Positions 9,222 to 18,208 of a DNA stretch of 64,000 nucleotides are shown here, in pieces. The notes under the pieces were generated by a model that was not told where the DNA came from, searched no databases, and saw only the letters and a list, made by a program, of their open reading frames with translations. The position numbers were made by a program, and so were the translations under genes. Source of the stretch: Giardia muris (taxonomy: Eukaryota; Fornicata; Diplomonadida; Hexamitidae); NCBI GenBank assembly GCA_006247105.1, contig CM016926.1, positions 124,001-188,000 on the forward strand, given 5' to 3'. The stretch's first letter is position 1. Each line of letters starts with the position of its first letter.

Positions 9222-9737
9222 ATGAGTGAAGAAGCTGGTGCACTGATCACCCACTTCTATCAGGCCTTTCAGCGCCTCGATGCCGAAGCCATGGTTGCCT
9301 GCTACACCGAAGACGTGGTGTTCAGCGACCCGACCTTTGGGGAGTTACGCGAACGTGATGTTGGTGACATGTGGCGGATGCTAACGACTCGGGCCAAGGA
9401 CTTCTCTCTGACCTTCGATAGTATAAGTGCGGATGGACACAGTGGCAGTGCTCATTGGGTGGCGACCTATCTGTTCGGTAAGACTGGCAGGGTCGTGACC
9501 AACGACGTCCAAGCACGCTTCGTCTTCCGTGAGGGAAAGATCTGCGAGCATCATGATCACTTTGACCTGTGGCGATGGTCACGTCAAGCCTTGGGCATCA
9601 GGGGGCTGTTACTCGGTTGGTCCTCGTTGGTACGAAAGGCTGTTCGTACGCAGGCGTTGAAAGGGTTGAGAGGGTTTCAGGCGAACAGAGAGTCATCTAG
9701 TGTGACTGGCTCGGACCAGATGCCCATGAATAAGTAA
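9222..9737 (+). CDS. NTF2/SnoaL-like family protein, bacterial type
   Basis: A 171-residue cone-fold protein of the SnoaL/ketosteroid-isomerase-like group. It has the opening helix (ITHFYQAFQRLDAEAM), the segment CYTEDVVFSDPTFGEL, a beta-rich middle (GSAHWVATYLFGKTGR) and the end FREGKICEHHDHFDLWRWSRQALG. This last pattern is typical of a bacterial family of about 150 residues, and the C-terminal 20 residues here are extra and low in conservation. Members bind small hydrophobic ligands or act as isomerases/hydrolases, and no substrate can be named. Together with the AKR and CMD genes it forms a group of likely bacterial origin. The start at 9222 follows GATTTAATC. Confidence 0.85.
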   Translation: MSEEAGALITHFYQAFQRLDAEAMVACYTEDVVFSDPTFGELRERDVGDMWRMLTTRAKDFSLTFDSISADGHSGSAHWVATYLFGKTGRVVTNDVQARFVFREGKICEHHDHFDLWRWSRQALGIRGLLLGWSSLVRKAVRTQALKGLRGFQANRESSSVTGSDQMPMNK

Positions 9738-10805
9738 TATCACACTTCGACCTTGTGCAGAGTGGAGAAAAGAGTTCCCTCTTAGAGTTCTCCTGTCCCC
9801 CTCTTCAATCAGAGGTAAGACAGGACTTCTCCAATGAGATCCGTTTGAGCCTGAGGCTTCCAGCGTCCAGAGATGTGTCTACATCATCAGAAGGACCGAC
9901 CCTCCTGGTTGTGTTGATCTTCACGCACACGTGAGAAGAACCGTTCGTCGTCAATGGGAGGGTGTCCTAACAGGGGCTCAGTGTCATAAGCTTCCTAGGG
10001 CTTCCCGTCAGCACATCCTTGGCGGTCTTCTGCCTCCCGACCACCTTCTCCTTCCAGGTTCTGTCACTGGCAGTTCGAGCACATACGCCTCCCTAGCCTT
10101 CTTCTTGTACAAGAAGGAACCGCACCTTCACGTGTCGGTGGGTCTGTGGAGGTTCCACTTCCAGTCACCCTGAAAGAGGTTGCAGGTGGATATGAAGGCG
10201 GGCCTATCCTTAGAGGAGCGATCCCCTGACGGCCTACATCTGACCGTTGGAGACGGATGTGCGGATATCGTCTCGGGAAGAGATACTCGGAGGTATCGCG
10301 AAAGCGAAGAGGGCCGTCTTCTCCCCTGGGTTCCGTGCAGCGCGCAACGATCGGGGTTCCCTTTCTCATCGTAGAGTGGGCAGTACCATGCTCCGGAGCT
10401 GCTGAGCGATAGCTCTGGTCCTTGAAGTCAATCGTGAGTTCTCAGACCGGCTCCCTATCGAGCTACATCAAACGAAGACGAGGGAACTGAGACAGGGAAA
10501 CCCCTTGCCGCTTATGTCAACGCAGATGGTCGTGCCATCCCACAGGTGGCTGGATAACTGATTGGGTCAAGTTGTGGGAGAAGAGCCTGATCTTTCGGAA
10601 AGTGACTAGTATTATCTTAACTGGATATATTCAACCCATGAATAGCTCTTCAGCGACATCTTATCCTACAATATCCATATGTGCACCGAACTCAACTACA
10701 TCTTCACGGTCAAGCTTCCAACTGACACGAACCCCAATAAGTGGACGCTCCGTGGTGCTGCGCTCCTCTGCAATACGCAATGAGATGCGTGAGTGAACAA
10801 AAACT
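9738..10805. other. Long intergenic stretch without recognisable gene
   Basis: These 1068 bases hold only short frames with no protein-like composition. The final part (10600-10805) is A/T-richer and ends GAACAAAAACT just before the ATG at 10806, an ordinary Giardia-type initiator. I see no RNA gene or repeat. Confidence 0.5.
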
Positions 10806-12362
10806 ATGTCTTCGAAGCTCTCGCCCGATGCTGCTTGGGACACACCAGCAGAGACGTTGATGACGGCCGAAGACTTACACACAGAGCCATTCGATGCAAT
10901 TCCATCCAGTCTTAAAGCAATACCCCATGTCGCCCGGATCTTCGATTCAACCGATCCAATTCGTCGGATGTATGCGCTCAGCACCTCCGGGAAGCTTGAG
11001 GTGACTCCTGTCGAGCTGTGCCTCCTGAAGGAAATTATGGGCCTCCGAGACCTGGTCGCTGCGTTCCTTGAATACGAGGCCGTTTGGGACAACCCGAACG
11101 CAGAACTGTACTTCCGTAGTCTCAGTTACCAGCGCCTGAATGAGACCATGATCCTTGCGCTCCAGAAGCACCTAGGGATGCAAGGGGAAGCTCCTCCTAC
11201 CATCTCCACCAGAGTCATGTCCTGCTCTATTCAGGCAACTGAAATACCATCCACCAGCCAGAGCAATGCAATTGTCCAAACGGAGCGCATACAAGGCGTG
11301 GATGTAGGTTCCCAGACTGTACCGATTGAGACCCATGCCCGTGCATCCTTGTCCCCGGGCGAGGACTCACAACTCGGGGTGCGCGTCCCACCCGTACTTC
11401 CCCGATCACGGCCCCCTAGTGCACACAAGCCTCACTTATCGATTCGTAGCACTCGAAATGCCCCACACCTCGTTAGACAGCTCCCGGAGATCTCCAACGC
11501 CCCGAACATCCCAGACCATCGCGTCAACCCCGATGCTCTCTCTGAAACCTCTCATGAGTCATTCAGTGGTGACCCGGTAGTTCGCGAGTTCAGACGGCCA
11601 ATGAGTGCAACGTCTCGAAGAGATCGCGATGGACCTCTTCACTCATATGACGGAGTTCTCAACACGTTGTTGGCAACGGTCATGCAGCGCGATCGTGTGA
11701 TCGAGAAGCTTCACAACCAGGTTCTGCTCCTACAGACCGGCGGAGGCGCAGAAATAGACCTAACTGGCTCTCTCCATAGCGAGATGAACGTCATTGATGG
11801 CGTGCGTGACTCGCAAGGGAATTCTGCTTCGAGTTATTCGAACGACGGCTTCCATATCCGTCCTGTAATGCAGATCATCAGCTCCCGACCACAGTCAGCG
11901 CCGGGTCACCGTTCGTTGGATGGTGGGGAGAAGATTACCGATATCCCCGCGAATGCGGAACTTGTTCCTCGAGAGGTGATGTCGAACATCCAGAAGACCT
12001 TATCCGAGAAGGATCGGGAGCTTGCCGAGAAAGATGCGCTTATTCATGCCCTTAGACGCGAGGCGGATCAGATACGGCACAGCACACAACCTGTTCTTCC
12101 ACCAGCGCGGCCACAGACCTCTCCACAGAGACCCACGAGCGCCCTAAGTACGGCCTCGATCAAATCAGCACTTGATCTTGAGACAAAGGTTCTTACTGTC
12201 CAGAACGCAGTCCAGGCGGTGGGGCACGTCGATACGACCGTCGCAGGTGTTGAAGAGAGTAACATAGCGTCACGTCTCGCAGAACAAAAGACCCTCCTCG
12301 CCACAGCCGAGGCGTCCCTTGCTCGGCTCAAACGTTGCGTCAGTGCCCGTAGCGGGAAGTGA
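10806..12362 (+). CDS. Hypothetical protein with C-terminal coiled coil
   Basis: A 518-residue protein that I do not recognise. Residues about 30-130 are compact and helical (for example ELCLLKEIMGLRDLVAAFLE). The middle (about 160-290) is Ser/Pro/Arg-rich and probably disordered, and the segments around 390-420 and 480-515 are coiled-coil-like. The start at 10806 is preceded by AACAAAAACT. The stop overlaps AGTGAAG (12358-12364). The gene converges with the next one with 13 bases between stops. Near 10870-10882 it contains ACTTACACACAG, one base away from the Giardia intron 3' consensus, but the frame is open through it. Confidence 0.75.
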   Translation: MSSKLSPDAAWDTPAETLMTAEDLHTEPFDAIPSSLKAIPHVARIFDSTDPIRRMYALSTSGKLEVTPVELCLLKEIMGLRDLVAAFLEYEAVWDNPNAELYFRSLSYQRLNETMILALQKHLGMQGEAPPTISTRVMSCSIQATEIPSTSQSNAIVQTERIQGVDVGSQTVPIETHARASLSPGEDSQLGVRVPPVLPRSRPPSAHKPHLSIRSTRNAPHLVRQLPEISNAPNIPDHRVNPDALSETSHESFSGDPVVREFRRPMSATSRRDRDGPLHSYDGVLNTLLATVMQRDRVIEKLHNQVLLLQTGGGAEIDLTGSLHSEMNVIDGVRDSQGNSASSYSNDGFHIRPVMQIISSRPQSAPGHRSLDGGEKITDIPANAELVPREVMSNIQKTLSEKDRELAEKDALIHALRREADQIRHSTQPVLPPARPQTSPQRPTSALSTASIKSALDLETKVLTVQNAVQAVGHVDTTVAGVEESNIASRLAEQKTLLATAEASLARLKRCVSARSGK

Positions 12363-12375
12363 AGGCCTCTTTACT

Positions 12376-13485
12376 CTAGTCCTTCTTGGTCTCGATCTCA
12401 AGCTTCGAGCCATTGATCGTCAAGGCCTCGAAGATAGTCTTGAGTTGAGAGAAGTTCTCCTCAGAACAAAAGATGTTTGCGGATAGCCCATCCCTCGAAC
12501 TACGGGTCTTCGACTCGCTAATCATCCTCTTGGCGTCAGAGGACTGGTCCGTGAGTGCAGCAATGATGTTATCGAAGGCAATTCCGGGAGGGAAGCTTGA
12601 GATCTTGATAGTACACGGGTGTCTCGCCGGCTTATCAGTCCTCTTCTTGGAAACATCCTCAGACTTGGGCTTCGAATCCTTCTTGGCGCCCTTCGATGCA
12701 TCCTTCTTCTTATCGGACACAACTGGAGCACCTGACTTACCCTTATTGGAGTGAGTAGCCGCTCCGGTCTTTGAAGAGACACGTTTGTTATGTTCCTTCT
12801 TTGATTCGGGGTCAATGAAGCGAACACGGACTATGCAGCCGGGAATGATCTGGACGGCAGAAAGGGCCTCATAGATGGGAAGGATATCTTTCCCCGAGAC
12901 GACGACGTGGAAACGAGCATTAAGGAAGGGACGACGGTCCTTATTCTTAGAGGGCCTGATGGTAAGGACGTTCGACCTCCCGTTGATTGTGGCGCCAGTA
13001 GAGTCCCTGATCTTGTCGGCCTTGATGGCATCAAAGACATCCTTGTAGGTGTCACGTTTAATGCTGATCTTGAACTTGTGGGAGTCGCAAGAGGTGATCT
13101 TCGAGACGGCGGCAATAAGGAACTCGACGGCCTTCTCCTTCACAGAGAACATATACGGGGCAGTGATGGCGCAGATGGCATGTCTCTCGGGAGAGTCGAT
13201 AGGGATGGCGCTGCCCTCGATGTCCTTCTTGAAGGCCGCTAGCCTTCTCTCGTTGTACTCACGGGCGATATCCTTGGCGTCCTCGATGTCGAGAGATACG
13301 AGGTCGACGGTGGCATTGGGAAGACGACTCTTGATACCCTCCTGGATGCTCTTCCACCCATTGCAGACGATGACGTCCCCATCCCTCTCCTTGATGCGGG
13401 GGTTCATGTAGTTTTGCTCCTTGCACGCCTCAAGGATGCAATCCCGGATCTCGGAGAGCTGCATCGAGCGGATCACAATCGGCAT
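12376..13485 (-). CDS. Hypothetical basic protein
   Basis: A protein of 369 residues starting MPIVIRSMQL. I chose the ATG at 13485 because it follows CAATCAAA and leaves a gap to the upstream gene; an in-frame ATG at 13521 would overlap that gene. Residues 1-220 look globular alpha/beta. About 230-290 is a Lys/Ser/Asp-rich linker (KKKDASKGAKKDSKPKSED), and the last 80 residues form a second small domain (TIKISSFPPGIAFDNIIAAL). The basic linker suggests nucleic-acid or ribosome contact, but this is only inference. No family is recognised. Confidence 0.7.
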   Translation of the reverse strand: MPIVIRSMQLSEIRDCILEACKEQNYMNPRIKERDGDVIVCNGWKSIQEGIKSRLPNATVDLVSLDIEDAKDIAREYNERRLAAFKKDIEGSAIPIDSPERHAICAITAPYMFSVKEKAVEFLIAAVSKITSCDSHKFKISIKRDTYKDVFDAIKADKIRDSTGATINGRSNVLTIRPSKNKDRRPFLNARFHVVVSGKDILPIYEALSAVQIIPGCIVRVRFIDPESKKEHNKRVSSKTGAATHSNKGKSGAPVVSDKKKDASKGAKKDSKPKSEDVSKKRTDKPARHPCTIKISSFPPGIAFDNIIAALTDQSSDAKRMISESKTRSSRDGLSANIFCSEENFSQLKTIFEALTINGSKLEIETKKD

Positions 13486-13501
13486 TTTGATTGTGCGGGG
13501 T

Positions 13502-16033
13502 TTATGTGAGGTCGTTATCAAGAAGCAATAGAAGCTTATCCATGTTGAGCTCGTCCGCTAGCCCCGAGGACTCTGTGGACTCGGAGCTCTCGGAGCCCTT
13601 TGCAGCACTGATTGGCTTAACGTCTGTCGACCGGACGTAGCCGGCCAAGAGTGTTTTGGTAGGGTTACTGGCGAGCTTCTTGGCCTCGGATGTCAAGTTC
13701 TGAAGGAAGACCTCAGTCGGGGTTATAATGCATTGTAACTGAACAAGCCACTCCTGTCGAGAAGGCCAAGAGGTATCTGCTCGGAAGGAGTGTAAGGCTC
13801 TTGGGTTTTGATGACGAAGAGTATGAAGAAAGGAGATTGGAAGCCACTCTGGCGCTAGATACGGGATGGTGGAAAAGTATTGAGCAAGGGTGATATATGG
13901 CTTCTGAAACGTTTGAAAGGCCTGCCTTAGCCCTTTGTTCGGCTTAAGAAGGTCTACTTGATATTGTTCCGTGATATAATTTGATAATTTCACCAGTCGT
14001 TTTGTCTTCTTGAACATTTGTATCGAGAGTTTTGATACCTTTTCATCATCGTCATCATCAAGGGCCTCATCACTCTGTGAGTCGAGTAAGCTAATTGAGA
14101 CGGATTCCTCTAGGTCATTAATTTCATTGGAGTCTGTATGACATAGGATATCGACTTGAGGTGCTGTACAGAGGACTTCCAACGGTTCTTTTGAGAGTGC
14201 GTTCAAGGCCTCTTTATAAACAGGGGTTAGTGTCCAAAGAGATCTTTCTTGATAACCACTATAATAATTAATTAGAACTTTACGAGATATGGGTTTGTCA
14301 AAGCGCTCAATGGGAGTGGCAACAGGCATATCAGGAAAGTCTATCATGGTGGCCATTACAGATCCAAGAAGAGTGCAGGGGATTGGAGTATCCATTTCTA
14401 TACCTATAAGATAATCGACTGAGGATGGTTCAGTAGTGGGATGTAGATCTCCATTATTGGTATGGAACCCAATCATCCCTTTTCCACGGCGTGTATCAAA
14501 GAGCTCACCTAGGTCAAGGGTGGTGCGGCGTACTTGAGCGATTAAATACGGGAGTGCAAGGATTATTCCGGACGATTCGAAGACTAATGTAATTGCCTCT
14601 ACTAAGGATCTAAGAACGACGAGATATGCCTCTTCAATGACCATGTCCTTATATTTGCAAGAGTCGCCATCGGCTATAAGGCATGGAACTGTACCTTTAG
14701 ATAGTTCGGTAAGAGGTGAAATGATGATGTCTATTGGAGGACAAGCCGGCTGCATCCCATGACTTATCTGGACTAGTGGCTCAATGATATTGTCCTTAGC
14801 AAAAATGGTCAAGTGTACTGAGTCGGCTATAAGAAGATACCCTTTCCAATAGGAACTCACCGTCGCGGAATAATGCGTTCCGAAGTGTATGAAGGGAGGT
14901 TTGATGTACTCCACCTTCAAGTCAAGAGGGGTTTGAGAAAGAGCCCTTCCTCTTTGAAGCTGATGAAGATACGTAGAGATCAATTCAAGAGGCCTTAATC
15001 TTACGTCGAACCTGAAGGAGTGCAACCTATCGCCAAAGGCTATTATGAGGCTCATCGTTGATGGATTAAATGCGGGCAATGCGCGTGGAGTCATCGCCTC
15101 GAAGGCCTTCGTCCTAGTGAGGCTAAAGAAGGGTGTAGGCCTTTCCAGTTGGATAAGATTATTGACGAAGACCAAAGGCTGATAAATAGGCTCGACATCA
15201 ACTTCAAGCCTTGCAAGCGCCTGAGCATAGGCAAGAACATCGTCGACGACGGTTAGAAGCTCCACAGCGCCAGACCAGTGCGTAATACAGAAGAAAAAAC
15301 GTCGTGTGATGGCCTTTGATGGTGCGATGTTTTCGGCCATGGTTACTCGACAAAACCCACGGGTTTGTGAGACCCGTTGCATCAATAACTGAAGGAAAAG
15401 ACCTCTACCCTCAACTCCTTCGACGGATATTGAGGTTAACGAGGGCAATGAGGATAACGAATCAGGTAGTTTTGAGATGAGCCTTTGTAGACGCGTGGTT
15501 TTGTCTCCAAACTGTACTGAGTAGGCATAAATTGCATATACCGTCTGTATAATAAGAATATCGGCATGTAATTGTACCTGACAAATGTGGTGCGGGAACC
15601 TTAACTGCACGTCACAGCCGGGCACCTTTAATGCTCTCACGATTAGTAGATATGCGGACTCAACGTATACCTGGAACGACTCCGTACGCGCGCAGAGCGT
15701 TGAGATGTCAAAGGCCTCAAATCTGGAGGCGGGTATGCGGCCTAAGGATACATTTCTCAGGATGCTTGCTTCTTGGATTAAGTCCTTTGAGATGATCATA
15801 TTATGAACAGTAGCTCTTTCCTTGAATGGTTTGATAGTAAAACAACGCGTGGGAGTCATGGGGCGTCCCTCCGGATATACACCCTGCACCTCTATATCTT
15901 GAACGAAGACACGTTGAACCGAGGGGATCATCCCTTCCGTAGTTCTCAATACCTGGCCGAGTTGCCCGAGAGCGGCACAGGGGGTGAAAGCATCCAGCCA
16001 GATTGGGTGCCTGTTGGCCAAGGAGAGACGCAT
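13502..16033 (-). CDS. Hypothetical 843-residue protein
   Basis: A large protein without a recognised family. It is mixed alpha/beta with no predicted membrane span. An acidic stretch (DEALDDDDDEK) lies near residue 660 and a Ser/Glu-rich stretch (KGSESSESTESSG) near the C-terminus. Beta-rich segments in the first 600 residues could form propeller-like repeats, but I see no clear repeat motif. The start at 16033 follows AATCTCAAGAA. The gene ends 16 bases before the start of the next minus-strand gene, so the two are tightly packed head to tail. Confidence 0.75.
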   Translation of the reverse strand: MRLSLANRHPIWLDAFTPCAALGQLGQVLRTTEGMIPSVQRVFVQDIEVQGVYPEGRPMTPTRCFTIKPFKERATVHNMIISKDLIQEASILRNVSLGRIPASRFEAFDISTLCARTESFQVYVESAYLLIVRALKVPGCDVQLRFPHHICQVQLHADILIIQTVYAIYAYSVQFGDKTTRLQRLISKLPDSLSSLPSLTSISVEGVEGRGLFLQLLMQRVSQTRGFCRVTMAENIAPSKAITRRFFFCITHWSGAVELLTVVDDVLAYAQALARLEVDVEPIYQPLVFVNNLIQLERPTPFFSLTRTKAFEAMTPRALPAFNPSTMSLIIAFGDRLHSFRFDVRLRPLELISTYLHQLQRGRALSQTPLDLKVEYIKPPFIHFGTHYSATVSSYWKGYLLIADSVHLTIFAKDNIIEPLVQISHGMQPACPPIDIIISPLTELSKGTVPCLIADGDSCKYKDMVIEEAYLVVLRSLVEAITLVFESSGIILALPYLIAQVRRTTLDLGELFDTRRGKGMIGFHTNNGDLHPTTEPSSVDYLIGIEMDTPIPCTLLGSVMATMIDFPDMPVATPIERFDKPISRKVLINYYSGYQERSLWTLTPVYKEALNALSKEPLEVLCTAPQVDILCHTDSNEINDLEESVSISLLDSQSDEALDDDDDEKVSKLSIQMFKKTKRLVKLSNYITEQYQVDLLKPNKGLRQAFQTFQKPYITLAQYFSTIPYLAPEWLPISFLHTLRHQNPRALHSFRADTSWPSRQEWLVQLQCIITPTEVFLQNLTSEAKKLASNPTKTLLAGYVRSTDVKPISAAKGSESSESTESSGLADELNMDKLLLLLDNDLT

Positions 16034-16084
16034 TTCTTGAGATTCTCTTTATAATGGGTATTCCATTCTCTTGATGATGCAATT

Positions 16085-16402
16085 ATGAAAAGTAAGAAGA
16101 TGGATGACCTCATGATGCAGCTGTTCACCCTCCCGGACATCTCGCAAGGCGAGGAGCTAGTTCAGGAGTACGCCAGGAAGCAGGTCCCCCCGCAAACCCC
16201 CTTCATAGATTCTAGTCATTGTCAACTCCCAAACCTCCCAATTAGCCGGGCCACTAAGCTTGATAGAGGGGCGGTCCTTGTCGAGGCCTTCATGCGGACG
16301 CTTCACTTCCAAACGAGTCGAAGCAAGTTGATCTGCAAGTTCTACTTGGCTGGGAGTTGTAAGAGGGAAAATTGTCCATACCTTCATCCACCACGGGATT
16401 GA
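16085..16402 (+). CDS. Small CCCH zinc-finger protein
   Basis: A 105-residue protein (100 if the second Met at 16100 is used). Its C-terminus holds one CCCH zinc finger, CKFYLAGSCKRENCPYLH, with spacing C-x7-C-x4-C-x3-H. Such fingers usually bind single-stranded RNA, and single-finger proteins occur in mRNA 3' processing, splicing and decay. The N-terminal 70 residues are helical and not recognised. The gene is divergent from the 843-residue gene; the ATGs are 51 bases apart, with an A/T-rich spacer. It is real on the strength of the finger and its clean position. Confidence 0.75.
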   Translation: MKSKKMDDLMMQLFTLPDISQGEELVQEYARKQVPPQTPFIDSSHCQLPNLPISRATKLDRGAVLVEAFMRTLHFQTSRSKLICKFYLAGSCKRENCPYLHPPRD

Positions 16403-16795
16403 AGCGGGTATGCTTGTAGTCAGATAGCACACGACGCATGATGCATGTTCGACCCGTAGAATGAGTAAAGACAAAGTTTATATAACCTCCTCAGTATTGC
16501 GTCGGTATCTTGGTTCCTGATGGTAGAAGTGTGTCAACAATCCTCTAAACTGTCTCAAGTGTGCATAGAAGTGGTAGTAGGCAAGAAGATTTCCATTAAA
16601 AGGATTCTTCTTATCTTCTTGGTATGTAGATCGTCAAAGTAACACTTCGAGCTGGCTGGTTTCAGTCCTGACCCTGTCCTCTGACCTCGGTGTTCTATGA
16701 AGTTCCATCTGCTCCATCTGTTCCTCCCAGATCCTGGAAAAAGCACCTCATCCTTGCTCATTAATAGGTAAATGATAACTTCAAATTTACACAAG
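16403..16795. other. Spacer with repeated 17-mer and inverted repeat
   Basis: This spacer of 393 bases carries no evident gene. It contains TATCTTCTTGGTATGTA (about 16612-16628), also present in the spacer at about 6915. Within it ATCTTCTTG pairs perfectly with CAAGAAGAT at about 16582-16590, giving a 9-bp stem with a loop of about 22 bases. A/T-rich TTTATATAACC near 16479 could be a promoter. A small non-coding RNA is possible but unproven. Confidence 0.4.
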
Positions 16796-18208
16796 ATGAC
16801 CTCGTTAACCCTCAACGCCTGGTTCTCCGCCTGCGCTGCGCGCGACTACGACACCGTCAACAAGTGCGTCCAGATCTTTGCCCGTAGCAAGGACGCATAC
16901 CACGAAACGGCTCTCATGAAGGCGGTACGCGCCAGAGACCTCGAACTCGTCAAGCTCCTTGCCCCCCATGAGACCGGTATTACAAACGATAAGGGCTACA
17001 CCGCGCTCATCATCGCCGCGATCAATGACCAACCGCTCTTCTGTGAGGCTTTGTACTATTTCGAAGCAAATGACGCGTTACCGGATGGGCGTACAGCCCT
17101 GATGATGGCCGCGACCGTTAACGCCAACCGTGCCGTTGCATACCTGGCTCCTCTTCAGGCTCGACGGAGAGACGAAAACGGCCTTACCGCCCTCATGTTC
17201 GCGGCCGTCCACTCTAGCCCAAAGACCGTCCAAATCCTTCTTGCATACGAGCGTGGCCTCGTATGTGGGGTCAACAAGACCGCGCTCATCCTAGCAGCTG
17301 AGCATTATCGGAGAGACATAATCTGTCAGCTCTACCCATATGAACATGGTGTCGTCCCCGATGCGGAAGCCATCGCGCTGAAGCCATATAAAGACCTTGT
17401 CGAGAGGTTAAAGGGTTGCTTCGCGAACGCTCTTGACCAACGCATAGGCGAGGAACCCTCTCATATTTCTCCTCCTGAATCTCTCAAGACGATAGCGCGG
17501 GCCTTACATGACCTCTCGCATGACCCTGGAAATAAGGAGAATGATCTCTCTTCAGAACCGGAGCGGAAACCCGAATCACGTCGGTCATCCTATCAAGCAC
17601 CCACCGATGCTGCTAAAGTTCTTTCCCCACGTGATAGTCGGCAATCTCAGTCATCGTCGTCCCTAGAAGCGGTACAACCCAGACGTCACTCTTCGACCAG
17701 TCGTATGAAACCAATTTGTTCGGTGATTTCTCAAGACGAGCCATTAGACGCGGATTCTTTACAGGCCGTGCGCGAGTCCATAATAGTAACGACGGAGAAA
17801 ACTAATGTCTCTCAAACCCAGACACGGTCTCTCGAGATTTTACTCGAGGAGAAGACTCGTAACGAGGAACGGCTTCTTAAACTGAATAAGGAAGCGGGCT
17901 TGGTCATTGAAGGGCTCCAAGCCCGTGTTCGGGCCCTACAGGACGCCGGAACCGACGTCAACACGACGGGCGATCGGAAGCAGGGACGAGCGCTCACGTA
18001 TATAACGGCCCAGGTGACCTCTTTGAAGAGTGACTTGGCATCTCTAGTGGAGATCATGCGGCGAGATGCTGAGGAAGGTGCAAATACGGACGTACGACTC
18101 GTCTTTCTTCTCCCTTGCCAGCATTTAGTCAGAGATTATCGAAAAAACAGCGCGTCCTGCCCACAGTGCGGAGAGGCGGTCAAAAGTGCATACGACGTGC
18201 TCCTATGA
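16796..18208 (+). CDS. Ankyrin-repeat protein with coiled coil and degenerate RING
   Basis: A 470-residue Protein 21.1-type gene. Residues 1-205 hold ankyrin repeats (ETALMKAVRARDLELVKLL, YTALIIAAINDQPLFCEAL, RTALMMAATVNANRAVAYL, LTALMFAAVHSSPKTVQIL, KTALILAAEHYRRDIICQL). Residues about 230-330 are Ser-rich and disordered, and about 345-430 are coiled coil. The C-terminus VFLLPCQHLV...SCPQC resembles the second half of a RING finger, but the first Cys pair and the central C-x2-C are absent, so zinc binding and ligase activity are doubtful. I prefer the ATG at 16796, after TTTACACAAG, over 16772. The stop overlaps that of the convergent ABC gene. Confidence 0.85.
   Translation: MTSLTLNAWFSACAARDYDTVNKCVQIFARSKDAYHETALMKAVRARDLELVKLLAPHETGITNDKGYTALIIAAINDQPLFCEALYYFEANDALPDGRTALMMAATVNANRAVAYLAPLQARRRDENGLTALMFAAVHSSPKTVQILLAYERGLVCGVNKTALILAAEHYRRDIICQLYPYEHGVVPDAEAIALKPYKDLVERLKGCFANALDQRIGEEPSHISPPESLKTIARALHDLSHDPGNKENDLSSEPERKPESRRSSYQAPTDAAKVLSPRDSRQSQSSSSLEAVQPRRHSSTSRMKPICSVISQDEPLDADSLQAVRESIIVTTEKTNVSQTQTRSLEILLEEKTRNEERLLKLNKEAGLVIEGLQARVRALQDAGTDVNTTGDRKQGRALTYITAQVTSLKSDLASLVEIMRRDAEEGANTDVRLVFLLPCQHLVRDYRKNSASCPQCGEAVKSAYDVLL

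Noticed and set aside
10661..11092. 143-residue minus-strand frame overlapping the 518-residue gene
   Set aside because: Antisense shadow with Ser/Arg bias and no good initiator.
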